From Deinococcus detaillensis (GTDB lineage Bacteria > Deinococcota > Deinococci > Deinococcales > Deinococcaceae): a stretch of DNA of 64,000 nucleotides. The stretch covers positions 1 through 64,000 of the forward strand of contig NZ_VKDB01000008.1 in assembly GCF_007280555.1 (NCBI RefSeq), given 5' to 3'. Of the stretch, positions 17,598 to 28,695 are shown one piece after another (within the stretch, counting starts at the first letter, position 1; the number at the start of each line of letters is the position of its first letter). The position numbers and the translations under genes were made by a program. Below the pieces are notes generated by a model. It ran no database searches and was not told the origin of the DNA. It saw only the letters and a list, made by a program, of their open reading frames with translations.

Positions 17598-18979
17598 AGC
17601 CCGGTCTTCAAAGAAGTCTGTTTCGGGATTTGCGCCTGCGGGCCGGACTGCTGGCCGCCCTTTTTTTGCTGGGCGTGGCCGGAGCGCAGTACGCCTACAG
17701 CAAGCTGACGCTGGGGGGCCGGGACGCTCAGGCCATCGTGCTGGGCGGAGCCGAGTACGCCTCGCAGCTCACCGTCGAGGGGCTGAGCGCCGTCAAAGTC
17801 AGCCGCGAAGACCCTTACGTGCGTGTCAGCGGCCTGGGCCACGAGCTGATCTTGCCGATCGACCAAGATTCCGAGCGGGCCGCCACCGACTTCAACACCG
17901 TGCAGCTCGACAGCACCCGCCTCAAAGCCCGCACCGCCACGCTGGTGAACGGCGAAGTGTATTTGCCGCTCGACACCCTGGCACGCGGTCTGGGCGCGGA
18001 CTACCGCACCGGCGATTTCTCGCTGCCCGCTGCGGCGCTGACCAACGTGTCTTCGCGGGCCGGAAAAGACACTGACCGGATCGTGCTGGATTTCAGCCGC
18101 GACCTTCAGTACGCCGCCAATTTCAGCGGCAACACCCTGACCCTGACCCTCAAAGGCGTCAACGCCAATCCGCGCACCTACGCCACGCGCGGCGCGTTCG
18201 TGCCGCAGTTTGAGGTCAAGACCGCCCAGGGCAACGCCAGCATCGCCATTCCTCTGGGCAACGGCGCAGGCTACCGGCTGTTCAAGGTGATTCGCCCCGG
18301 CAGCGTGCGCCTGGTTCTCGATGTCGGCCCCGGACTGCCGCGCAATATCGCCGCGCTCGCGGATGTGCCGCGCTCGCCGCTGATCGTCCTTGATCCGGCT
18401 CCCAAAGGCGGCGGCAGCGTGGATATTCCACTCGAAGTCGCCCGCGCCACCGGTGAGCTGCTCAGCAAAGCGGGCTGGCAAGTCCAGCTCACCCGCAGCT
18501 CGGCGGGCCGGCTTCCGGTGGCCCAGCGAGAAAAGCTGGCCCGTCAAAGCCAAGTCTTTGTGACGCTCAGTGTGGGGCGCTTTCCCGGCGCGGGCCGAAA
18601 GGGCATCACCCTTTATCAGCCGGTCGGCGACCAAAACGCCCAGATCATCAACGCGTTTCGCAGCGGGGCCGGCGGCAGCGACCTCGTGCGGGCAGCGGTG
18701 GGCGACGGCGGCGAAACCAAGCGGCTGGCCGAACTGCTGATGGGCGAACTCGGTTCACGCGGCCTCAAAGCCGGAGCCGAGCAAATCCCGCGCCTCTTTT
18801 TGCCGGGTGAGGCTCCGCACGCTTCATTTGAACTCGAACTCGGCTGGCCGCAAAACGCCGGCGACCTCGCCAACCTGATCACGGCCCAGCGCACCGTCAA
18901 AGTCTCGGAAGCGCTGGCCCTGAGCGTGGCCACTTTCCTCAAAGCGCGGGCCACCAACCTGACCGGAAGCGGCCAGTGA
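17594..18979 (+). CDS. Degenerate N-acetylmuramoyl-L-alanine amidase (AmiC-like), probably inactive
   Basis: 461 aa with an N-terminal signal/anchor helix (about 18-33), a copper-amine-oxidase-N/AMIN-like beta region (about 40-250) and a C-terminal Amidase_3-like domain. In active enzymes the zinc site begins DPGHGG; here the matching place reads LDPAPKGGG, so the His is gone. The second His region (normally SxHxN/H) reads VFVTLSVGRF. A terminal ELELGW still resembles the Glu region. I infer an envelope pseudo-amidase that may bind peptidoglycan or regulate another enzyme. It overlaps smpB upstream and the GerMN gene downstream by four bases each. Confidence 0.8.
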   Translation: MKPGLQRSLFRDLRLRAGLLAALFLLGVAGAQYAYSKLTLGGRDAQAIVLGGAEYASQLTVEGLSAVKVSREDPYVRVSGLGHELILPIDQDSERAATDFNTVQLDSTRLKARTATLVNGEVYLPLDTLARGLGADYRTGDFSLPAAALTNVSSRAGKDTDRIVLDFSRDLQYAANFSGNTLTLTLKGVNANPRTYATRGAFVPQFEVKTAQGNASIAIPLGNGAGYRLFKVIRPGSVRLVLDVGPGLPRNIAALADVPRSPLIVLDPAPKGGGSVDIPLEVARATGELLSKAGWQVQLTRSSAGRLPVAQREKLARQSQVFVTLSVGRFPGAGRKGITLYQPVGDQNAQIINAFRSGAGGSDLVRAAVGDGGETKRLAELLMGELGSRGLKAGAEQIPRLFLPGEAPHASFELELGWPQNAGDLANLITAQRTVKVSEALALSVATFLKARATNLTGSGQ

Positions 18980-19518
18980 AGCGCCTCTTTACGCCCATCA
19001 ACATTTTGGGCTTGCTGCTGTTGGCGCTCTCGCTGGCGGTTCGCAACTGGGTCTCGCAGCCGCCGCCCGCGCCGACGCCGCCTGCGCTGCAACTCGAAGT
19101 GGTGCAGCCGATCACCGTCACGCTTTACTTCTCAAACGGCAACGTAGACAGTTTCGTGACCGAAGACCGCAGCGTGAGCGTTGAAGGCCAGTCGCCGGGC
19201 AAAGTCGCGCAGGCCGAGCTGAACGCTTGGGCGCGTGGCCCGCTCAAGGGCAAAGGGCTGCGGGTCATTCCGCAGGGCAGCGCCGCGCCGGACGTGTGGG
19301 TGCGCGGCCCGCACTTTTATGTCAACTTGCCCAGCAGTTATTCGCAGTTCAATTACGGCGTCAGCGGCGAGCGAATGATCCTTTGCTCGCTGACCCGCAG
19401 CCTGCTTGAAAAAACTGGCAAAGACGTGCTGTTTTTAGTGGGCGGTCAAAGTGCGCCGACTCTGCTCGGCCACATGGATTTGACCCGCCCGTACGGCAAG
19501 GCGGATTGCCAAGACTGA
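18976..19518 (+). CDS. GerMN-domain membrane-anchored protein
   Basis: 180 aa with GTG start in a GTGA overlap with the amidase-like gene. A hydrophobic anchor (about 9-24) and a Pro-rich spacer (PPPAPTPPA) are followed by a GerMN domain: [11 protein letters not shown], then [22 protein letters not shown] and [10 protein letters not shown]. GerMN domains occur in spore germination/sporulation and lipoprotein LpqB-type envelope proteins. Deinococcus is not a spore former, so a cell-wall role with the adjacent amidase-like protein is my inference. Confidence 0.85.
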   Translation: MKRLFTPINILGLLLLALSLAVRNWVSQPPPAPTPPALQLEVVQPITVTLYFSNGNVDSFVTEDRSVSVEGQSPGKVAQAELNAWARGPLKGKGLRVIPQGSAAPDVWVRGPHFYVNLPSSYSQFNYGVSGERMILCSLTRSLLEKTGKDVLFLVGGQSAPTLLGHMDLTRPYGKADCQD

Positions 19519-19564
19519 TTGCAGGCCGTGGTTCCTTCTGCTTCTCATTCCAACCCCACTGCCC

Positions 19565-22500
19565 ATGATTGAATCCATCACCCTGCAAGGCTTCAAAAGT
19601 TTCGCTGAGCGCACCCGTCTGGACTTCGGCCCCGGCGTGACGGCCGTGATCGGCCCCAACGGCTCGGGCAAAAGCAACGTGGTCGAAGCGCTGCGGTGGG
19701 CCTGCCACCAAGCCCGCGCCCGCGAACTCAGGGCCGCCAAAGCCACCGAGCTGATTTTTCACGGCTCCGGCGGCAAAGCGCCGGTGGGCCTCGCGGAAGT
19801 GCAAATTGAACTGCGAACCCCGCAGGGCCAGCTCAGTTTCAGCCGCCGGATTTACCGCGACGGCAGCGCCGAGCAAGACCTCGCGGGCCGCCCGGTGCGG
19901 GTGCGCGATGTTCAGCAGGCGCTGCGCGGCACGGGCCTCGGCCCCGGCGGGCTGGCGGTCATCGGGCAGGGCGAGGTCAGCGGGGTGGTGCAGGCCGAGG
20001 GCAAAACCCTGCTCGGCTATCTTCAGGAAGCGGCGGGCCTGAGTAGGGCGGTGGCTGCCCGCGAGGACACCGAGAGCCGCCTTGAAGGAGCGCGGCGCTC
20101 TCTGAGCGAGCTGCAACGCCTTGAAGACGAACTGTCCGCCCGCACCCAGCGCCTCCAGATCGAAGCGGCGGCGGCCCAGCTCGCCCGAACCCTCGCCCTG
20201 CGCGAACTGGCCCTTGTCGAAGCGCTATTCCGTCACCGTCAGGAAACGCTGAGGGCCGAACTTCAAGCGGCTCAGGCCTCCGCCGCCCAGCTTGAGCAAG
20301 AATCGCTGGTTTTGGCTCAGCGCACCGTGCTGGCGGGCGCTCAGCTCGAAACCGCCCGTGAAGCGGTGCGGGCAGTCCGGGCGGATCAAGCCGGCCACCG
20401 CCAAGCCCTAGAGCTGCTGGAAGCCGCCCAGAGTGCCGAGCGCCAGCTCAGCCGCGCCGTGACGCGTCTGCAAGGTGAGCGGGAAAGCTTGGAGCGGGAG
20501 CGGTCTCTCCCCGAACTGGCTGCGCCGCCGCAACCCGCCCCCGACGCTTCCGACTTGCAAACCCAGCTTCAAACGACCCGCGCCGAGCTGAGCCAAGCCG
20601 AAAGCCAGTGGCGCAGTCTCAGCGCCGAACTCGGACGCGCCCGCCTTTTGGCGGCCCAGCACGCCGAAGCGCAGATCCGCAGCAGCGCTCAGCGCTCCCT
20701 GCTGCAAAGCGAGCAAACGGAGCTGGAGCGCCGCCTGAGTGAGCTGGTTCCCGCCCTCCAAGAAGCCCAAGCGGTGCGGGGAGCCGCCGCCACAGAGCGC
20801 CAGCAAGCCGAAACTGAGGCTCAGCAAGCCGCCCAGCACCGCGCCGAACTCGAGGCCCAGCTTAGCCGCTCAGAGCGCCAGCTCAGCGAACTCAGGGCCG
20901 CCCGTAAGCCGCTGCAAAGCGAACAAACCCGCTTGGAGACCTTGCTCCATTCGTACACCCGCTACGGCGAAGGCCCCCGCAACGCTCTGACGAGCGACCA
21001 CCCCGGCATCATCGGGTCGGTGGCCGACGTGCTGAGCGTCAGCGCCGAGTACCAAACCGCCGCCAGCGCCGCGCTGGGCCGCCGATTAGAGCAAGTGGTG
21101 GTGCAGACTTCAGACGACGCCCGCGAACTGATCGACCTGCTTAAGCAGCGGGGCGGACGCGCCACCTTTTTGCCACTGGATTTGCTGCGCCCCCGCCCGC
21201 GCCGCGACTCGGGGCTGCTCGGCGAAACTGGCGTGCTGGGCAACCTCGCCGACCTTTGCCCCAGCGATCCGCCGCAAATCAGCGAGGCGCTGCTGGCCGA
21301 TACCCTGCTGCTGGAAGACTTGCCCACCGCCACCCGCCTGGCCCGCCGTTTCCAGAGCCGCCCGCGCTTAGTCACGCTCGGCGGCGAGCTGCTGGAACCC
21401 GGTGGGGCCCTGACCGGCGGACGCCTGCGCGACGGCGGCGCGAACCTGCTCACCGATCAACGCCGCTTTGAAGACTTGGCTGGTGAACTGGAAGCGTTGC
21501 ACGTCCAAGAACGAAGTCTAGAAGCCGCTCACGCCGCGCTCAGCGCCCAACGTGCCGCCCTGCCGCTCAGTCTCCTGCCCTCACCCGCCACTCTCCAAGC
21601 TGCCGAGCGAGAAGCGGAGCGCCGCGTCACCCAACTCGCAACGGAGCTGAGCGCCGCCCAAACCCGTCAACGCGGCTTGCTCAGCCAACTTCAGCAAGCT
21701 GCCGATGTCACTTCAGCGCCCGCCGACCTTGCCTCAGCCGACCCAGAACAGCGCAGCCGCGAGTTGGAAGCCTGCCTTGCTGACCTGCGCCAAACCGAGC
21801 GCCAACGCAGTGAACAGCTCGCCGAGGCCCGCCAACTCGCGGCGGCTTGGACGCTTTACCACGCAGCTGCCGAACAGCGCTTGGCCCTGAACCTGCGCCT
21901 GAGCGCCAACAGCGCTGCCCTCGCTGAGCAAAGCGCCGAGCAGCAGCTGGCAGGAGCTGAAGTCTCGCGCCGTCAAACGGAAGCCGAGCAGCGCCGCCCA
22001 GCGGGCTTAGAAGACGCCGAGCGCCTGCAAGCTGGAGCCAGTCAAAGCTACGCCAACTTGCTGGCCCGCCAAAACAAAGTTCGCGCCGACTTGGAAGCCG
22101 CTCAGCTCACCGCCGCCCGCCGCGAAGGCAGCCTCGAACCTCTGACCGACGCAGCACTCCTCCCCGGCACACCCCGCGAGTGGAGTGCCGAGCTGGGCCG
22201 CGTGCGCTCGCACCTCGCCGAGCTGGGTTTGGTCAATCCGCTGGCCGAAGCCGAACACGCCCGCGAAGCCGAGCGCCTCGCTGACCTGCACACCCAAAGA
22301 GAGGATGCCCAGGCCGCCGCCACTGAACTCAGCGTCCACCTCGCCGAACTCGCTCAGCAAGAGCAGGTGGCCACCCTGGCGGCTTATGGGCGGGTCAACG
22401 CCGCCTTTGCCGACTACAGCCGCGAGCTGCTCGGCGGCGTGGGCGAGCTCGAAGCCGAGCGCAACGAGGACGGCAGCCTCTGCGGCCTGCGCTTGGCCGT

Positions 22501-22840
22501 GCAGCCGCAGGGCAAGCGCACCCGCAGCCTCACCCTGCTCTCGGCAGGCGAGCGCACCATGGCGGGCCTCGGCTTTTTGTTTGCCCTCAACCACGCGGGC
22601 ACAGAAAGTGCCAGTGGCCTGCCTCTGGCCGTGTTGGATGAGGTGGACGCCCCCCTAGACGAAGCCAACATCCGCCGCTTTACCCACTTCCTCAAAGTCT
22701 TTGCGGCGCGGGGCGCACAGTTTGTACTGGTCACCCATCAAAAGGCGACCATGGAAGTGGCCGAGGCCATCTGGGGCGTCACCACCGACGCCAGCGGCGC
22801 TTCAAGGGTGCTGAGCATCAAACAGGGCGAAGCCGTTTAG
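19565..22840 (+). CDS. smc: Chromosome segregation ATPase SMC
   Basis: 1091 aa, slightly short of the usual ~1150-1190. The N-terminal ATPase lobe has GPNGSGKSN. Coiled coil 1 runs from about 165 to 465. The hinge domain is at about 475-630 ([11 protein letters not shown]..., ending [12 protein letters not shown]), followed by coiled coil 2. The C-terminal lobe has [13 protein letters not shown] (signature) and [15 protein letters not shown] (Walker B). It entraps DNA with ScpA/ScpB to condense and segregate the chromosome. Coding is very rich in Ala/Glu/Gln/Arg. It starts 46 bases after the GerMN gene, and its stop is 21 bases from the convergent unknown gene. Confidence 0.97.
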   Translation: MIESITLQGFKSFAERTRLDFGPGVTAVIGPNGSGKSNVVEALRWACHQARARELRAAKATELIFHGSGGKAPVGLAEVQIELRTPQGQLSFSRRIYRDGSAEQDLAGRPVRVRDVQQALRGTGLGPGGLAVIGQGEVSGVVQAEGKTLLGYLQEAAGLSRAVAAREDTESRLEGARRSLSELQRLEDELSARTQRLQIEAAAAQLARTLALRELALVEALFRHRQETLRAELQAAQASAAQLEQESLVLAQRTVLAGAQLETAREAVRAVRADQAGHRQALELLEAAQSAERQLSRAVTRLQGERESLERERSLPELAAPPQPAPDASDLQTQLQTTRAELSQAESQWRSLSAELGRARLLAAQHAEAQIRSSAQRSLLQSEQTELERRLSELVPALQEAQAVRGAAATERQQAETEAQQAAQHRAELEAQLSRSERQLSELRAARKPLQSEQTRLETLLHSYTRYGEGPRNALTSDHPGIIGSVADVLSVSAEYQTAASAALGRRLEQVVVQTSDDARELIDLLKQRGGRATFLPLDLLRPRPRRDSGLLGETGVLGNLADLCPSDPPQISEALLADTLLLEDLPTATRLARRFQSRPRLVTLGGELLEPGGALTGGRLRDGGANLLTDQRRFEDLAGELEALHVQERSLEAAHAALSAQRAALPLSLLPSPATLQAAEREAERRVTQLATELSAAQTRQRGLLSQLQQAADVTSAPADLASADPEQRSRELEACLADLRQTERQRSEQLAEARQLAAAWTLYHAAAEQRLALNLRLSANSAALAEQSAEQQLAGAEVSRRQTEAEQRRPAGLEDAERLQAGASQSYANLLARQNKVRADLEAAQLTAARREGSLEPLTDAALLPGTPREWSAELGRVRSHLAELGLVNPLAEAEHAREAERLADLHTQREDAQAAATELSVHLAELAQQEQVATLAAYGRVNAAFADYSRELLGGVGELEAERNEDGSLCGLRLAVQPQGKRTRSLTLLSAGERTMAGLGFLFALNHAGTESASGLPLAVLDEVDAPLDEANIRRFTHFLKVFAARGAQFVLVTHQKATMEVAEAIWGVTTDASGASRVLSIKQGEAV

Positions 22841-22861
22841 AATATATATAACAGCTTCCCG

Positions 22862-23350
22862 CTATTCCTCCAAGCCCTCCAACTCCTCCAAAAATCCCCA
22901 GCCGCAGCCCTCTTGATTGGCCTCCACCCGCCTGAGGCGCGTCCACGGTATCTCATCTCTGGGCAAGCTCAGGCAGCGCTTCATCAACGTCTGCCACATG
23001 CTCTCTAAGCTGCTCCGGGCACTCCCACTCACATCACCGTAGCACTCCATGCAGGCCAGGCCCGCTTCCACGAAGTCCAGCTCAGCGTGAACGAGGGCGG
23101 CGGGCGGCGCGAATTTGGCGTAGTGCTGCAAAGCCGTCCGTGCTGCTCCTGTCTTGAGGCTCGGGCACCGCTGGCTTTGCGCCGTGCCAAAAGCCTTTTC
23201 AATTTCCTGCGTCACTTTGATTTTCAGGCCGCTGCTGTCGTCCTCCAGCAAAGCGCTGAGCAGCCGTTTGTTGTCCGCGCTGGCCGCGTACATCTGCCGC
23301 ACCAGTTCGCGCAGTTCAGCCGCTTCAAGTTCTGCCAAGCTTTTTCTCAA
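22862..23350 (-). CDS. Unknown protein, possibly DUF6155-like (162 aa)
   Basis: Mostly helical, cytoplasmic, no membrane segment. The pattern LxxLExxELRELVRQMY...N-terminus, a middle KVTQEIEKAFG segment, and the region LDFVEAGLACMECYGDVS recall DUF6155-type proteins, but I am unsure. The start appears to be TTG 23350, since no ATG or GTG lies further upstream in frame before the neighbouring gene. It is the last gene of the leftward chain from the alpha-amylase, 20 bases after the oxidoreductase. Function unknown. Confidence 0.65.
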   Translation of the reverse strand: MRKSLAELEAAELRELVRQMYAASADNKRLLSALLEDDSSGLKIKVTQEIEKAFGTAQSQRCPSLKTGAARTALQHYAKFAPPAALVHAELDFVEAGLACMECYGDVSGSARSSLESMWQTLMKRCLSLPRDEIPWTRLRRVEANQEGCGWGFLEELEGLEE

Positions 23351-23370
23351 TTGCGCGGCAGTGAGTACAC

Positions 23371-24570
23371 TTATGGCCCTGTCCTCGAGCGCTCAGCCCA
23401 AAAGGCCATCCGGTGCGAATCCAGTGACTCGGCAAGCGGCGTGGGCACGCCTGCCTCACCGCGCAAAAACGCCAGCCAAGCGCTGACCAGGCCAGTGTCG
23501 CCGCCACCGTGGTTGCCGCTGGCGTCTACTCGAACTAGGCTCACCGCGCCGCTGACAAAATCGTAAACCTCCACTTCGCCGCGCTCCATCTGCCCGCGCA
23601 ACTCGCCGTGAGAGCCGAGCAGCTTGAGCGTCCGGGTGTTGTTGTGGGTAAAGGCGCTGGAAGTCAGCTGCGCCGTTACGCCGCTTTCAAAGGTGACGCT
23701 CACGGTTTGATGGTCGGCGACAGTGTTGAGGCCCAAATACACGCACTCGCCGTATGGCCCACTTTCCAGCGCTTCTTCTAAGCTCAGCCCGCCCGCCGTC
23801 AGCACCGTCACCGGCCACTGATCCACGGGCCGGGAGCGGTAAATCTGCCGGGCGTCGAAGGGGCAGGCCACCGCGCAGTCTACGCAGCGGTCTGCCGCGT
23901 CCACAGGCCGGTTCTCGGGCCGGAAGTGATGCAAGCCCCCCTGAGACTCCACCCGCACCGGCGCGGAGGCGGCCAACCAGCGCAGCACGTCCAGGTCATG
24001 CACGCTTTTGGCCAAGACAAACGGCGCAGTGGGCGGTGAGCGCCGCCAATTGCCGCGCACGAACGAGTGGGCGTAGTGCCACCAAGCCACGTTTTCCGAT
24101 AAGGTGATGCCGACGAGTTGTCCCAGCCGTCCGCTGCGCACCACTTCAGCCACCGCCTGAAAAAATGGCGTGGTTCGCAGCACGTGGCAGACCGTGACCT
24201 GTCCGCTACTGGCGGCCTCGGCGGCGAGCAAAGTCTCCAACTCCGCTTCGCTGAGGCACACCGGCTTTTCGAGCAGGACTTGATAGCCGAGGGCCAGCGC
24301 TGCCAAGCACGGCTCCAGATGCTGATGATCCGGCGTGGCGATTACCACCGCGTCGGCGACTTTGCCCAGCTCGAAAAAGGCGTTCCAATCGCTGAACTGC
24401 CGCTGCTGATCCACGCCGCAGCGGGCCGCGACTTCCAAGAGCCGACTGGGGCGGGTTTCCACCAGATGGGTGATTTCTGCGCCCTGCGCCGCCAAATGCC
24501 GCGCGTAGACGTCCGCGCCCCGGTTGCCGCAGCCGATGATGGCCACCTTGGTTTTGCCCGCCCTGCTCAC
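23371..24570 (-). CDS. Gfo/Idh/MocA-family oxidoreductase
   Basis: NAD(P)-binding oxidoreductase of about 399 aa. The N-terminal Rossmann motif is VAIIGCGNRGADVY. EKPVCLS carries the catalytic-region EKP of the family. A Cys-rich stretch CVDCAVACPFDA matches the CxxC...CPY motif found in one branch of these proteins. Substrates are usually sugars or sugar-like compounds. I prefer GTG 24570, which overlaps the preceding stop (GTGA), over GTG 24579. It follows the NlpC/P60 peptidase gene, so a role in salvage of wall or sugar material is plausible but unproven. Confidence 0.88.
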   Translation of the reverse strand: MSRAGKTKVAIIGCGNRGADVYARHLAAQGAEITHLVETRPSRLLEVAARCGVDQQRQFSDWNAFFELGKVADAVVIATPDHQHLEPCLAALALGYQVLLEKPVCLSEAELETLLAAEAASSGQVTVCHVLRTTPFFQAVAEVVRSGRLGQLVGITLSENVAWWHYAHSFVRGNWRRSPPTAPFVLAKSVHDLDVLRWLAASAPVRVESQGGLHHFRPENRPVDAADRCVDCAVACPFDARQIYRSRPVDQWPVTVLTAGGLSLEEALESGPYGECVYLGLNTVADHQTVSVTFESGVTAQLTSSAFTHNNTRTLKLLGSHGELRGQMERGEVEVYDFVSGAVSLVRVDASGNHGGGDTGLVSAWLAFLRGEAGVPTPLAESLDSHRMAFWAERSRTGP

Positions 24571-25430
24571 ACCGGCCACCGCCCGAATCCCAGCAAGCCC
24601 GCCTTTAGCCGTTTGCCGTACTCGCCCTCCCCCAACGTCTCCACGCTGACGGCCATCTGCGTGGCGTTGGCGTGAACCATCCGCTCTGCGCCGAGCATCA
24701 CGCCGACGTGTCCAGCAAAAAATGCCAGGTCGCCGCGCCGCGCCGTGCCGACTGGCCTCAAAGCGGCTTGCTGCTGATCGGCGTCACGCGGCAGGCCGCG
24801 CCCAAAGGCGGCGTACACCAGTTGGCTCAGGCCCGAACAATCCAGCCCCCAGGCGCTGCGCCCGCCCCAGACATACGGCGTGTCCACAAATCTCAGCGCC
24901 AGCGCCGCCGAGTCCGTGTCTGACAGCGGCTCAGCACAGACGGCCTGTACGAAGCCGCCCTCCACAGCGAGCCACTGCCGCCCGCCCTCGCTCACCATTT
25001 CACCGCTGCCGCCCGCCAACTCCGCGCCCAAGCACACCTCTGCCACTTTCTGGGCTTTGATGCTCGGCTGGGCGTAGACGTGCCCGCGCAGCGCCGTGAT
25101 CTTGAGCGGCGGTCTTTGCAGTGGCGCTACAGACTGCTCAGCCAAGCCCTCTACCCGCGCAAAGCCCAGATAGCCGTCGTGCAAGGTTCTGAGCCAGGCC
25201 CAGCCGTCAGGCCGCTGCACGATGATTTCCAGCGCCTCGCCCGGCAGCGCTTCGCTGACCTGCGGGCTGAGGGCGTCAGGCCGGGCCCGCAGGCTCAGCC
25301 GCGCCGCGCCGCAGCGGGCCGCCACCGGCTCCACGAACCGGAACGAAGTGTCCAGCCTTCCCAGCAGTGAAAGTTCGGCGAGCCGGCCCACTTCGTCGTA
25401 AGCGTGAATCCGGCTGTCCAGTTCGCTCAC
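24567..25430 (-). CDS. SH3 - NlpC/P60 peptidase (YkfC-like)
   Basis: About 287 aa. Two bacterial SH3-like regions (about 45-105 and 110-165) precede a C-terminal NlpC/P60 papain-like domain. The catalytic Cys is in LDCSGLSQLVY and the His in GHVGVML. There is no signal peptide, which suggests cytoplasmic action on recycled murein peptides, as in YkfC (gamma-D-Glu-diamino acid hydrolase). The preceding gene encodes an M19 dipeptidase, which supports peptide salvage. I chose GTG 25430, in a GTGA overlap with the dipeptidase stop; an in-frame GTG at 25448 is also possible. Confidence 0.88.
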   Translation of the reverse strand: MSELDSRIHAYDEVGRLAELSLLGRLDTSFRFVEPVAARCGAARLSLRARPDALSPQVSEALPGEALEIIVQRPDGWAWLRTLHDGYLGFARVEGLAEQSVAPLQRPPLKITALRGHVYAQPSIKAQKVAEVCLGAELAGGSGEMVSEGGRQWLAVEGGFVQAVCAEPLSDTDSAALALRFVDTPYVWGGRSAWGLDCSGLSQLVYAAFGRGLPRDADQQQAALRPVGTARRGDLAFFAGHVGVMLGAERMVHANATQMAVSVETLGEGEYGKRLKAGLLGFGRWPV

Positions 25431-26446
25431 AGGTTGGCCCCCAGCCACCTCAGCCAGTTGCCGCCCATCACGCCGTCACGCGCTTCATCCGGAAACACCT
25501 CGGCCAAGCGTCCCAAGTCGCTGGCCTGATCAATTCCCAGCGGCGTTTTCTCGTTGCCGAAGCCGCCGTCGAGGTCGCTGCCCAGCCCGACTTTGTCCCA
25601 GCCGATCAGCTCGGCGTACCGCTCGGCGTGGCGCAGCACCTGCTGCAACTCCACACGCGGGTCGCCCAGCACCCAGCCGCCTTTTAGGAAGCTGTCGACC
25701 AGCACCAGCCCGATGATCCCGCCGCGCTCTCCGATGGCGCGGGCCATCTCGTCGCTCAGATGCCGGTTGCCCTCCGCCGAACCGAGCTTCAAGACCGCTC
25801 GGCTGTTGCTGTGTGAAGCAAAGCAGCGCGGTTGGAGTTCTACAGCCTCAAAAAAAGCCTGCTCATCGAGATGTGACAAATCCTGAGCCACCCCGAGTTC
25901 GCGCATTCCGGCGAGCAGCTCGCGCCCGCGCTCAGTCAGTGGCCCAGCCGCCGCCGTGCCGCCCGCGAAGCGCGTTTTGCCCCAGCTCAGCCCGATGGCC
26001 CGCACGCCCTCCTTATGCCAAAACGGCAAGTCGTCCACGTCTCGCAGCGGATCAGCGCCTTCCATCAGCAGCACCACGCCCAGCGGGGAAGCCGCCGGAT
26101 CGCCCAGGTGTTGGTCATACTTCGCGGCGTGCGCCGAAATCTCGGCTCCGCTGCCCAGCAGCCGAATAAACCCGCCGTCCTGCCAGCGCTGGTACTGCTC
26201 CAACTGGCTGATGGCCTGCGCCCGCGCTCCGCGCCAATCGGTGTAGCCGGCGTGGTCATTGGTCTGCGGCGCGGCAAACAGCGTGCCCAAACACAGCCCC
26301 ACACCAGCCCGCCGCAGCTCCTCAAAGCTGACGGTGGCGGTCTGCCCCTCCACCGGATCGCACGCCCGCAGTGCCCCGAGTCCCAACGTCAAATCCCGTC
26401 CCAGTGAAGCGTTGTACGCCAAATCCAAATGCCCATCAATCCACAT
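25427..26446 (-). CDS. M19 (renal/membrane-type) dipeptidase
   Basis: Zinc dipeptidase of about 339 aa acting on L,D- or D-containing dipeptides. The HxD metal motif IDGHLDLAYN is at the N-terminus, the bridging Glu region is LLMEGADPL, and later His ligands are seen in SHLDEQAF and CFASHSNSRA. GLGSDLDGGFG matches the family's conserved Asp segment. ATG 26446 has AAGGAG five bases upstream, which decides it over GTG 26452. It overlaps the NlpC/P60 gene by four bases. Bacterial members are often linked with D-amino acid or murein peptide breakdown. Confidence 0.92.
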   Translation of the reverse strand: MWIDGHLDLAYNASLGRDLTLGLGALRACDPVEGQTATVSFEELRRAGVGLCLGTLFAAPQTNDHAGYTDWRGARAQAISQLEQYQRWQDGGFIRLLGSGAEISAHAAKYDQHLGDPAASPLGVVLLMEGADPLRDVDDLPFWHKEGVRAIGLSWGKTRFAGGTAAAGPLTERGRELLAGMRELGVAQDLSHLDEQAFFEAVELQPRCFASHSNSRAVLKLGSAEGNRHLSDEMARAIGERGGIIGLVLVDSFLKGGWVLGDPRVELQQVLRHAERYAELIGWDKVGLGSDLDGGFGNEKTPLGIDQASDLGRLAEVFPDEARDGVMGGNWLRWLGANL

Positions 26447-26489
26447 ATTCACTCCTTGAATATATACAAGACCACAAGTATTTAGACTC

Positions 26490-27145
26490 TCACACCAACT
26501 TCAACACCTCTTCCAACTCCCAAATCGCCCCCTCCGCCTGACCGCTCAAGTCCACCAGCTCGGCCCGCATGCCCACCGCCCGCGCCGCCAAGACATTTTC
26601 CAGCTTGTCATCCAAAAACAACACCGCCGCCGGCTCGACCTCCAGCACCTGGGCCGCCAGCAAAAACACTTCGGCCTCGGGTTTGTGGACGCCCAGCAAG
26701 CAACTGCTCAGCGCCACGTTCACCACGTCGGCCACCCCAATCGCCTGCAAGGTGGGCCAGATGTCGGGCAAGGTGTTGCTCAGCACCCCGGTTTTCAGGC
26801 CACGCCGCCGCAGTTCCAGCAGCACCCCACGGGCCTGCGGTGCGGGCTTCATAAAAGCGTGATAGGGAAACTGTGCCACCAGCGCCGTTCCCTGTTCGGC
26901 TCTCAGGCCCAGCCCCGCCGCCAGCCGCGCCGCGTAGTCTTGCCAAAAGACCTGCTCATCGCCGAGACTGCGCAGCGCCCACCAACCGCCAAACTCGGTT
27001 TCCCAGTGCCGCCGCATGACGCCGAGCACCGTGCGGGCCTCCAAGCCAAACTGCTCGGCGGCCCACTCGGCAGCCTGGTGATACACCGAGGCGTCCATCA
27101 CGCTGAGGGTGTCGTCGCGGTCAAAGAGAACGGCTTTGATCCTCG

Positions 27146-27149
<4 letters not shown>
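26490..27149 (-). CDS. HAD-superfamily hydrolase (phosphatase)
   Basis: 219 aa with the nucleophile motif FDRDDTLSV at the N-terminus, motif II GVLSNTLPD, Lys region LGVHKPEAEVF, and motif III/IV FLDDKLENV. These are typical of HAD subfamily I phosphatases (phosphoglycolate- or sugar-phosphatase-like). The substrate cannot be predicted. GTG 27149 overlaps the amylase stop (GTGA), so translation is coupled. There are 43 bases to the dipeptidase gene. Confidence 0.9.
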
Positions 27150-28612
<1,463 letters not shown>

Positions 28613-28615
<3 letters not shown>

Positions 28616-28695
28616 GCCCAGCAGTTTACCCGCCCTGCTCCCTGTTATACGCTCCGCCCGTTGCCCGCGCCGCATGCCGTAAACTGCTGGGCATG
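28613..28695. promoter_or_regulatory. Mirrored leaderless promoters of amylase and lysC
   Basis: A perfect 17-bp inverted repeat, CATGCCCAGCAGTTTAC at 28613-28629 and its reverse complement at 28679-28695, carries for each of the two divergent genes the start codon, a seven-base spacer and a TAAACT -10 box. The two genes thus share identical promoter-start modules facing outward, 49 bases apart. No good -35 box is obvious in either direction. Confidence 0.7.
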
